Source of the DNA: Echiichthys vipera | Lineage: Eukaryota > Chordata > Actinopteri > Perciformes > Trachinidae | Direction of reading: 5' to 3' | NCBI GenBank assembly: GCA_963691815.1 | Contig: OY829650.1 | Location: forward strand, 33,791,077 to 33,855,076 | DNA length: 64,000 nucleotides | In this document: piece after piece, positions 50,510-64,000 of the stretch | How positions within the stretch are numbered: position 1 is the first letter of the stretch | Layout: every line of letters begins with the position of its first letter | Made by a program: the position numbers and the translations under genes | The notes under the pieces: model-generated | Databases searched by the model: none | The model's input: the letters and a program-made list of their open reading frames with translations, nothing else | What the model was told of the DNA's origin: nothing

Positions 50510-51299
50510 CATGGACCACTAGAGAAAGCAGTTTTATCTAATGTACAAGTCTGAAATTAGTCAAGGTTCAAGACGCCTCTGTGGACTGCTGATGCAAAGC
50601 AAAGATTATCAACAGCCATGATCATCCCTAAATTGCACTCCAAAGCCATTAACCTCCATTAATTTTCTCGCTGAAGCACTATGACATACGACACTGTATG
50701 TAGCTTATGTACTAGTCTGTGATCAGATAGGGGGATTCAACACTCAAATGCAAAGTGCTGGTTTGAGCAGTACTTAAAAGTCTATCAGAGGAAGCTATAA
50801 GCTCAAGGACACATGATGTGTTAATGCTGTCGCATTCTGACAGCAGCTGGCTAATAGCTATCCAAGAAGTGTTAGCTACCTAACCTGAATTAAAAATGTG
50901 TATATTTTTTTAGACAATAACATAGAGGAGGGAAAGTCAGCAATGACTGTGCTTGCCCCAGATATGTAAAATGTGTACATGACGGTCTTCCACAGAAAAC
51001 TGAGCACTGAAGGTTTTAGTATTTCCTGTAGAGCTCTACCTAGATTTAGCATGTTTAATGAACAAGGCTGTCGTTATGCTAATTGTCAACAATCAAATGA
51101 ATAGACCAAAACCAGCAGTGTGTTAGTCCATCTCTTAATACCTTCAAACCCTACCTTTTCTGTATCACTTAACCTCAAGTGTATGATCATGTCTCAGCAA
51201 TTTACTACAGCTGGCTACTGCAGTTTTGGCCAGAAATAAATAGCATTTGTTGAGAGTTTCAGCTGCTGATTTATGTGAGGAGATGTATTACAAAACAAA
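50510..51299 (+). other. Presumed tbx4 3' UTR
   Basis: This is non-coding sequence directly after the TAA, up to and just past the first AATAAA. No ORF, repeat or RNA gene was recognised. The 3' boundary is inferred from the poly(A) signal only. Confidence 0.4.
51235..51240 (+). terminator. Candidate tbx4 poly(A) signal
   Basis: This is the first AATAAA noticed downstream of the tbx4 stop, about 725 nt into the presumed 3' UTR and followed by a T/G-containing stretch. A second AATAAA lies at 52576-52581 with a GT-rich sequence after it. Which one is used cannot be told from sequence alone. Confidence 0.4.
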
Positions 51300-51472
51300 A
51301 GTAAACTGTTGAAAAAGTATGTATGTGTTTTAATAATAGATTAATCATTTTGAGTTAGTTATCAACATTTTTTACAATTTTCTAACATTTTATAGACCAA
51401 AGAACTTGATCAGTCAAGACAAAAATTTGACAGATTAATCAATAATGAAAATAATCTTTAGTTGCAGCCCTT
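51300..51472 (-). repeat. Common teleost dispersed repeat (…gattaatc…ggctgcaac)
   Basis: On the minus strand it reads gggctgcaactaaagattat then tcattattgattaatctgtc, and includes ggtctataaaatgttagaaa. This is a well-known non-autonomous repeat in fish genomes. It lies just after the first tbx4 poly(A) signal. Confidence 0.65.
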
Positions 51473-54400
51473 CTGTTCATACAGCCTTTCAAAAGCTCCA
51501 CCTCCACCACAGAATCCACTAGTAGGTTCTGAGTCCATGTTCCTCTAAGGGGGAAGTTATTGTCTTTCCCCACTCGCTGCTATGCAGTACTTGGTGCTTC
51601 TTTGTGGGGGCCAAATATCAACAGTGTATGAAGGCTATTCACATAATAATCCATTCTATGTGAGTTGACTAGAATTAACATTTGGAGGGCTAGTGAATCT
51701 GTCTGGCAGCAGGTTGGATATGTACAGTTGACTCAAGATAATTTACAGTGGCTGTGTTTGTGGTGATAAAGGAAGAATGGTTGGTTTGGGTCTTTTCAGT
51801 AGCAGTACTGTCAGTGTTGAGAAGTAGGAGGGGCTGGGTTGATGTCCAAAAAGTATAACAGATTAAAAAAGTTACTTCAGCCAATTACAGCCTTTGAGTC
51901 CAAATTATTCATATGTGCCAAAATTCGATTTACCATGGCTACATGGTAAAGACAGAAAAGATACTTGCATAGTCTAAGAATCATATGCAAAATACATTCA
52001 ATTAGCTAGCTATGAATGACAAGTCTTTTCCCATGATGTGCATACGGAGTACTTAAATCAAGTGAAATATGCACCAAAACACATCCATTTTGAGAGTTGT
52101 TGGGTCTTATTGAAATAAGCAAACAGATCTATGCTACTTGCGTGTTACTAGCTCTAATCTAAAGAAAAGTTCATGTATTGAGTGTAAGAATAAGCCACAC
52201 TACTGTGGCTCCAAAACTCAAGGCTCCAAACAATATTCTAGTGAAATGGGACAGCAACCAGATGAGGGCTTAAAGAACTGATGCTAAGCCATGGTGAGTA
52301 CTGGAAAAGAGAGCTGCACACAAATCCCACTCCCAAATGATTTACTTGGAAAAACTCTTTATACGACTGCAAATACAAAGCAGCATGGGCAGGCAGGAAA
52401 GCTGAAAGAAAAGGCTCTGGGTAGCATTACATACAGTAGAGTTTGAACTTGCATTGACAAGGAAAGCTAATCTGTAGGATATTATGGCGATCCCTTATGC
52501 ATTTGTGTATTGTTCCTTAATTTCATTTTAATTCATTAAAACATCTTGGAATATGCTGACATTTTTGCACACCTGAATAAACATTTCCATGCTTCTGGTT
52601 GTTTGCGATATTTGATTCAAGACCACCATTGTACTACTAAATTACATTAAACTCACACTAAAATAAGATGACCATTTTGGTCCTTGAGGCTTTACATATA
52701 ATTAAATCTATTCTTTAACGGTTTGTCAATTTACATCATATGCAAAATGTTCAGTATTTACTTTTTTTTTCAGTTTTTATTGATGTAAGAGAGAACTTCA
52801 CACAAAACTGCATGGTAAGATTACCCGATTTTTTCTTGTTCACTTTAGAACATACCTTAAATAATGTTAGTAAGAATGTAAACCAAAAAAATACATCAAT
52901 CAATCTTTTTTAATACTAGAACGTGAGTTATTCCAGTGTTCTATGGACAAATCACGGATCAAACTGTTCAACATGACCTCCAGATTTGAACGTGACAATC
53001 AATCAAGTAAGTTCTGTTGGGTAATTTGAATACAGTATATGTATGCAGTATGTAACAGAGAAGAGCATTTTCACTTTCAAATTCACTCTTACCTCCTACA
53101 TAAGCTTGTTATTAATGCTGACATGCTCTATGGTGACATAGATGCCACTTCATTTGATTGAGTCTATGGACCAGAAGTTTAAGATCAATGTATTCTTACT
53201 GAAGCAACGTCTACCACTACTTGGCCACTACACGCTGCTATCCAATAGAATAATAGATATGCACTTATATAGAGAATCCACTTCAGTTACAATCAGTAAA
53301 TGTCAAAGAGGTCTACAATCACTAGTTAAGGTAAAGCACATTTTTTGAAAGGAATGTAGATACAGCAGGGTAAGTATATCAGCATACAGGGCACTGCTTT
53401 CTCTCACACAGAGCTCTCATTAGATCATGAGTTATGCTGATGGCTAGGTCCTGGTTCATATCACCACCTCTTTTTCTATCACTTTCCCAGTTGTTGATGC
53501 ATTTCACATGAAGGGAGGCTCTTCACAGAGAGTTACCAATCATATCAACAAATCTTTAGCTGGTTATCTTGAGATGCTGAGCTATAACGTGCCTGATAAC
53601 AATAATCAGACATCCATTAACTGTCAAAGTACAGTCTTGGTCACCATACTGGTATTTTTTGAAATGATAAATTATACATTTCATTTTCGTTTTTGCTGAC
53701 CATTTTCAAATGAATGCTGTGCAGATTTGATGTTCAGAATGGCTTTCACCAATTTCAATATGGCATCAATAAATTAATTGGCAGACTGTTGAAACTTGTC
53801 TGAGTCGGCTGGGAACATCAAGGCTAAATCACTTTATGTTAAAATATATTTTATAGTACACACACACACACACACACATGGAAACCTATGGCTGCCTGGA
53901 ATGATGGCGGCATCCAAAAATCAAAATCACATCAGCATGTTTGGCAAAATGGTTGGCTGTAATATAAAATATGTGATTAGGATTAGGATGTGAGTAGGGT
54001 AAAACATGCAAAAACCACTCATATGGAAACCCTGTGTCTAAGAAATTATCTTCATATACTACAAATATGTTTGAGGGAAATAAAATTGCTGCCTGGATTA
54101 GGTTCACTCAAAATATTTATTTCAGTGAAGGAAGTGCTACGTTCTTGTACCACACACGAGACATGGGGAGATGGTCAGGGGGGATGGTGAAGACTTTGAC
54201 ATCGAGGAGACCAGAGTATATTTTGTGGGTAGGTTTAGGCAACAAAAATGCTTTGGTTAAGGAAGGATTGTGGTGTGGTTAAATGTTAATAAAGGATACA
54301 CATCATGTCTCTAGTTTAAAAACAAATCTTAATTTGAAACATTATGTTTTTCTCAAAATGTATTTGCTTTTGCACATTAGTAGAAAACCTAAATTCCAAG

Positions 54401-56664
54401 AGACAGTGTTGGATATGAACATAAATAAGTACATTAGTAAATCCTGACAACATAGGACACACCGCACAGAGTTACAAACAGGCAATATTCTACATGTAGC
54501 TGTTACAAAATAATGGCACCAAAAACTGTGAATGTATACACCAATCTCCTACCATTAGAGAGCTCTTCACTCTGGTCCTGTTTAAACTTCAGCTTTTAAT
54601 ATGGATGAGAGAGCAGAACTGGACTGCTGCTGGGGCCAACCATATCTGTAAAGAACATGAAACAAAGTTTGATACTTTCCCTAAAAAATAAAGTACTGTA
54701 GATGGATAAATATCTAACTTTATAATTAGTAAATGTTTAAAGTAAGGTTCTCTTGCAATTAAAAGGAAAAGTAACAAGTTTATACCAAAGATCCCTGAGT
54801 TCAGTTTCAGAGTCCAAGTTTTTTAGTCAAAGCCTTAATAGTGCATTACAGGGCCAGGCAGGCTTTATATTGAAATTTATGTTATCTAACTTTCCACATA
54901 AAACCCCACTCAATCTCATTATAAAGAAGCCAAGTTTAAGCCCCTTATGGAGCACAAGTTAACCAAGCTGAACATGTATCTCCAGTAAGAGAACCTGGGC
55001 CTGCAGTCCATCTGGAATTCATTGAATAGAGATCTGGCCATTCCCCTCTCCCCTGCGTTGCACTGCCCTTCCTTACTGTCGTCCCATAATCCCAACTAAC
55101 AGCTGCCTGAGCTTGGTTGGCCCATTTCGACACACTGACGGGCTTAGTTTGGCCGTCTTGTAAAAAAGAAAAAGCCTGGTTATTCGGCAAGGCACTCCAA
55201 AAAGACACTTTAAATATCTGAGGGGGATTTAATATCAAGTCCATTAGGGATTTTCTCGAGCCCTGTAAATAGTCAATTAGTGGATAATTCTGATTTGATC
55301 CACATGCAGAAAGATCTGCCATGGAAAGGACAAGGAGAGGCTGGGGGTTTTACATCAGATTAACATCCATGTGCAACAAGCACAGGGTGACATCGTGCAT
55401 TAGCAGAAGTAAAGGATAATGAGCAGTATTCTTTCTTTTACTCCTTCATAAAACATAAAAAACTGTGTACAGGAGGCCAGAGGGACACAACACTCACAGA
55501 TGGATTACCATCAGTGGGCATTGTGCAGAAGAGTGAGAGCCTTGAGGACTGGGACAAAAGGGTACGCTGTGGGTTCAAAGCTCTGGTGGAGGGACATTAA
55601 ACTGTGTCTGTGTCCCTTGATCAAACATTCAGCTGTTTGGCAGCAGTATAAACCAAAGCTTAATCTGCTGTATTAAACAGGATCCCTACATTTGAAATAG
55701 CCTTCGATAAAAGCATTTGTAAAAACTAATAATCATAATAAATTACTGGGTTAGACATTTAGAGAGGAAAGAGGCACAGCTTATTTACATTTTACATTAG
55801 ACAAAAACATTCATATTGGAAAAACTCAAATTCTTTAGAAGTGACATACAATCGAGCAGAGACAGACAAACATACAGTCCAATGTGTTGTCTTTGAACTT
55901 ATGGCTTTAAAGCAACTTTTAAATGAAACATTAAATAAATCAAACCCAAACTACAATCAAAATCAACACTAAAGTCAGGCATGAAAGATACTCCATGCTA
56001 TTGTCGAGACATACAGAAATATTGCAAAACTGCACAACAAAGAGAGCCAAGCTTTGACTCCCCCAGGCAGGGTCATAAATTAGGCTTGGAGGAAAAATGT
56101 TCTCAAAAGTTTCATAAAGTGCTTGTGAAATCACAAATGACGAGACATTTCTCTTCTTGACCCTTTAATAAATTTCACATTTACATTTAAAGTGTTTTTT
56201 TAAACTGTCCACATTTTATTCACATTTGAATAGTGTGAGTGTAAATCCCTATCTGGAACAGCATTTTATGATTGGGAGGACTTTTTCTTGTGTCATCTGA
56301 GTATAGCTCACAGTATATCTGTTTTTCCAAATTTCAATATAAGTGCTTCTGAAAGGGTAAAACACTGGTAGGGCAACTGCATGGCTGATATTACTGGACT
56401 CTCAGCTGTATAATATGTATAACATACAGAGTCATCAGTCGGATTCGAACCAGGAACCCTGATTCGAGCCCTGCATGCATGCATGCTGAAATTGAGCTAG
56501 GAGTAGAAGTCTGCCAGGCTAATATATAGCCTACAGAGAAAACACAAACACTTCAATGCTGTTCCGTCCATCTACAAGTCGAGCTATAATCAACCAGTCT
56601 GAGTGTAGTGGTCTTCACAAAATATCTCTTTAAGAAGGAAAAGGCTAGGAAGATTAACTTTGTC
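51473..56664. other. 3' flank of tbx4, no gene recognised
   Basis: No exon of a known neighbour was recognised. Short open stretches with splice-like ends at 52770-53700 do not join in phase. A (CA)11 lies at 53857-53878. The part at 54960-55330 is GC-richer with homeodomain-like sites (tcaattagtgg) and is a candidate non-coding element. Confidence 0.35.
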
Positions 56665-57011
56665 TACACGGTGGTGTAGTGGTTAGCACTGTCGCCTCAC
56701 AGCGAGAAGGTTCCAGGTTCGCATCCCAGCCTGGGCCTTTCTGTGTGGAGTTTGCACGTTCTCCCCGTGTCTGCGTGGGTTTTCTCCGGGTCCTCCGGTT
56801 TCCTCCCACAATCCAAAGACATGCACGTGTCAGGTTAATTGATGACTTTAAAATGGCCCGTAGGTGTGAATGGTTGTCTGTCTCTGTTCGTCTCTATGTG
56901 CCCTGGGATAGACTGGCGTCCTGTCCAGGGTGTACCCCGCCTCACGGGATCGGCTCCAGCACCCCTCGCGACCCCGACCCGGGATAAGCGGTTGAAGATG
57001 AATGAATGAAT
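56665..57011 (+). mobile_element. tRNA-like SINE with (GAAT)n tail
   Basis: It starts acacggtggtgtagtggtta (box-A-like) with a box-B-like ggttcgcatcc at about 56717. It continues with the widespread fish repeat body (tgtggagtttgcacgttctc, ccaaagacatgcacgtgtc, ctgtccagggtgtaccccgc) and ends gggataagcggttgaagatg plus gaatgaatgaa. The identity of this repeat is certain; its published family name is not asserted. Confidence 0.8.
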
Positions 57012-60544
<3,533 letters not shown>

Positions 60545-60815
60545 TCCTTGTTCTCCTGCATGTGCATCAACTATAATTTGCATTACGCTTCCAAAGTAGA
60601 TGGTAATAGTAATCTCTAGCCACTAACATCTATTACAGCTGTATCATGTGGCTTGTAAAGTAAAGCCCTGCTATTGATGAAAAACACATTTGTCTACTTG
60701 GATGATTGAAACCAACCTGCAACTGAATATTAGCTGAATATAAACCTTTTACAAGGAATAAATAGTAGCTTTTGTACATAAATATGAAGGTAAACTTGGC
60801 TTTTAAAATCTTTTC

Positions 60816-61042
60816 CATCTCCATTCCTGCTCGTGGAGGGCCGCTGCCCTGCATGTTTTAGGTTTCTTCCTGCGCCAACACACCTGAGTCTAATGATTAT
60901 CAAACCTGTGACAAGCTTCAGCTGCTTGTTATCAAGAAGCTGAAGCTTGATAATGAGCAGAGCATTAGACTCAGGTGTGTTGGCGCAGGGAGAAACCTAA
61001 AACATGCAGGGCAGCGGCCCTCCATGAGCAGGAATGGAGATG
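60816..61042. mobile_element. Hairpin-forming MITE-like inverted repeat
   Basis: The 227-bp segment is nearly a perfect palindrome. The left arm begins catctccattcctgctcgtg and the right arm ends cgagcaggaatggagatg-like (tgagcaggaatggagatg). Inside, gcgccaacacacctgagtct matches agactcaggtgtgttggcgc, and agcttcagct matches agctgaagct near the centre. No ORF is present. The ends resemble common hAT-derived fish MITEs (ccctgc…gcaggg). Confidence 0.75.
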
Positions 61043-64000
61043 CCCGCATAAATGTCTTTGGCAAATATGAATTGCTACTGAGACATGCATACAGTATAAT
61101 AGATGTAATTCTAGTTACAAAGTAAACACATTAGCAGGAGCTGTTAAGCACAGTCAGTAAGACTTAAATAACCCACCTACTTGATTCTGCTTCCTTCTGG
61201 TCTTAATTATAATTTTCAATTACAGTCGACACGGTGAAACATGGGAGCTTACTTGCTACATGCTAATGATGGAAAACTTTCACTTAGCCATGACCAAAAT
61301 GTTTCTTGCTGACATGCCTGGCTCGCCATTAACCAAGTGAGCTCTGAGATGCACCCTTTCGATCCCTAATTATTTCCGTTAACCGGCTCAGCCCTCTTTC
61401 ACCTCTGGCTGGAGTCTATTTGATGTCTGGCTTTCTAGGCAAACACACACAAAGACCCAAACCTCTCCACCCCCACCCCAACCACATTCATCGCGGCTAA
61501 GTGGGTCCTTTCAAAGCACATGCCCCCATTTAACAAACTCAGTAAGGTAAAGGAAACTTCCTCAGATTTAGAAGTGAAAGCTAGTATTATTGCTTTTTAA
61601 GATCTAGTGTTGATGTTTACCCACATGTCGGAGAAGGATCTCTAACTTAACAATGCTTGGTTATTTCAACACGGTTTCAAATGCTGTAAATGGTGAACAG
61701 AAGAAAACAGACTGCTGCACAAAGTTTGACAGTGACTCCTGCTGGTCTCTTAAGTAAGTAAGTAAGGTGGTATGACATCAGTACACACACACACACACTG
61801 ATGAAATAGGATGAGGTGAGGGAATGCAATGAGACAATGAGGCTTGGGAGGAGGAGGATCTCCTCTTGGAGTACTAATACCCTCTACTGGCTGAAATGTG
61901 CTATGTCAAATAGGGATGAATTTCTGCATTCGTCTAGAGTGTCAAAATGTCCCAGTATCTACAGTATATTAATGTAGTATCATCTAGTAAACAAGATTTA
62001 ATTTGATTCTTTTTTGCATTCTACTTTATTACTTTAGAACTGTTTTCTCTTTCTTGCACTTGTGGTATCTGCCATTAAGATCATTTTGGTTTTATTTTAC
62101 CACCAAAATGCTTATATAAATATAAATATAAAACTTGTTTAAGTCGTAAAAATAATTTCATCTATTTTGAAAAACAGATTTTCCCAGGCGGGGTATACAC
62201 AAAATACTGTTATTGAATAGTTTACCAACTTGCAGCTTTGTGGATTGATGTTGTTCATACTAGTGAGACAGAGGTCATGAATATGTCCCTATGGGTTTTT
62301 TGCCTCTTCTTTCTCACAGCCTTGTAACTTGAGCAAAAATAAATTCCGAGTGTTCTTTTATTTTAACAACGTATATGAAATAAGAAACTTTCCCCCATAC
62401 CCATATCACTGTATTTTGAAAATAAATAAAATAATGACGGAACTGATGCTCCTTTGCCAGAAAGAACACCTTGAGAAGAGACAGTTTAGCAACGATCCAG
62501 CTCGGTCAACCAAATGTGGGGTTCAGGGCAGAGAGGTCACATTTATCCTACTAAGACGTTTGTCCTTCATTAAGTCTGTAATCACAACGCTCTGAGCCGG
62601 CTCCTTAGAGATCCATCTTTAGCTGCCAGCCGGGTCCGGATCAAGTATTTAGTTTAATACGGTTTACCGGGGATCACACGCTGTTGACGGGCAGGTTAGC
62701 CAAAGGAGGAACTATCCTCCTGAAGGTGATTAAGTACCTAAAGAAAGGCTGGGTGAGAGACACAACTAACGCTCTACGCAGGTAGGCTCATGACGGGATC
62801 AAACAAAACAAGGTCATGATTGGCCCGACCTGTTTCCTCTGCTTTCAAAGTGTACATGCAGTGAGGTCAAATAAAACATAAATACATTCCCAGTTAGACT
62901 TAATTTATGTCTGTTTTTTTTAATTGTCTTCTGATTCCATTTGCAATCTGTAGTTGTCACCTGAGTGGTCAGTCAAAGGAAAAACTTGCCCAGAGAGGAT
63001 GAAATAACCCTACTGAAAAAGCAATAACTAAAGATAATGTTTAAATTTTGACACAAACAAGTCCCTGCTACATTAACACACAGACTGAAATATTTAGCAT
63101 CAGTAATGTTAATGATACATTGACAACAGCCTTGCTATCGAGTTCAGATGAGGGGCAGCTTCATTATCATGTCATGACAATGAGCAGACCAATTATTTAA
63201 TTGGCTAAACCAAAGCTCCTCAGTGGTTATCATCACACACACGTTTTAGGTTTATGATAAGACCCATAGGCCCTACGATTTGATTGGGTGAATGGTCCAT
63301 ATTGTTTCTTCAAAGGATTTGAGGTAAAAGCAACAGGGAGAAAACTACAGATTCAAATAAGTTCATTTAAAAAAAAAAAAATTTCAACACAAAACATAGG
63401 CATACACGTTACAATACTGGTCATTTCAGACTTTAGGGGAAGTAAATCCAAAACAATTCTCTTCCTGGAGAAAAAAAAGGTTTTAGCATGTGGTTATTTA
63501 GACAACTTATTTAATAATTGAATGACCAGAAATATCCTGATACTGTATCATTATTGTTATTATTATTATATCAAATGCCCTCTATCAGGACAGACAATTT
63601 GGTCCAGCCCTATCTATAGCAATTTGCTTTTTGGATGAGATATTCTCAAGAAGCTATGTGAATTTAAAGAGGTCCTATTATTTTCTTTATCAGGTTCATA
63701 CATGTTCTTTGTGTTTCTACTAGAACATAGGGGTCATGCCTGGAGCAGATGAACTTCTTTGAAAATCCGAGAAGGCTAGAAACTAAATCTAAAGAACCAA
63801 AACTAAAGGCAACCCATACCGTCACGATGTTGACAAAAAAGGGATCCCACTGGTAAGTAATAGATGGATATTAAAAATTGGGCTATTAAGATGCCATTTC
63901 TGAGTTGTTTCTCTATCCATCTGTTAAGGTCTTATTCAATACTTTTATAAATGTCTAAAAATTAATTGAAATTATTGAATTTACCGATGGGTATATTTCA
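61043..64000. promoter_or_regulatory. Distal flank with possible conserved non-coding elements
   Basis: No gene was recognised. Stretches at about 61190-61520 and 62440-62850 are non-repetitive, GC-richer and contain homeodomain-like ctaattatt and gattaagtacc sites, so they could be enhancers. The rest is AT-rich, with an A-run at 63368-63381 and short TTA repeats at 63553-63569. Confidence 0.2.

Noticed and set aside
52770..53700. A series of short open stretches with splice-like ends (41-nt piece after a pyrimidine-AG at 52771, open frames at about 52919-53007, 53142-53348 and 53498-53699)
   Set aside because: They look like exons of a small unknown gene, but the phases do not join, no domain is recognised, and AT-rich DNA gives such frames by chance. 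RNA-seq would decide.
63288..63521. Open frame of 77 codons near the right edge (and the 88-codon frame at 62329)
   Set aside because: AT-rich, Lys/Phe-heavy translation without motifs, and crossing a poly(A) run; likely chance.

Overview
The window is from a vertebrate nuclear genome, almost certainly a teleost and probably a percomorph. The reasons are GT-AG spliced exons, abundant (CA)n/(TG)n microsatellites, and fish-type repeats: L2 and Rex1-like LINEs, a BEL/Pao LTR element, tRNA-derived SINEs and MITEs. It is not bacterial or viral. Most of the sequence is intron, intergenic DNA and transposon debris.

One host gene can be read with confidence: tbx4, a T-box transcription factor, on the + strand. 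It has eight coding exons from 26654 to 50509 that join in phase to a 546-residue protein. Residues of about 55-243 form the T-box, and the C-terminal half matches TBX4 rather than TBX5. A splice-acceptor-like sequence sits just before the ATG. A GC-rich block with a TATA-like motif and a donor-like site lies near 22.1-22.3 kb. Together they suggest a 5' non-coding exon and promoter upstream. The first poly(A) signal after the stop is at 51235. No exon of a neighbouring gene (tbx2, brip1) was recognised.

Layout. 1-2.6 kb: a decayed antisense LINE (APE and RT pieces) carrying a nested, 5'-truncated Rex1-like LINE. 3.43-8.49 kb: a nearly full-length but broken L2-type LINE (minus strand) with an SGNH-esterase-like ORF1 and an endonuclease/RT ORF2. 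13.9-14.3 kb: a palindromic TTAA-flanked MITE. 14.67-17.39 kb: a second copy of the same L2 family, cut at both ends and internally deleted. 18.5 kb: a SINE. 20-24.5 kb: microsatellites, the candidate tbx4 promoter and another MITE. 26.6-50.5 kb: tbx4. Its second coding intron holds a hAT-like repeat and an AAGTC-rich repeat. Its fourth coding intron holds a 6.8-kb antisense BEL/Pao retrotransposon with a SINE inside it. 50.5-64 kb: the 3' flank, with a SINE, a 251-bp (CA)n tract, a 227-bp hairpin repeat and unique DNA that may include regulatory elements.

No new multi-gene system was found. The observations most worth a second look are a Pro-to-His change at a conserved T-box position, a long (TG)n tract 27 nt upstream of the first T-box exon, the nested or deleted retroelements, and the large perfect hairpins.
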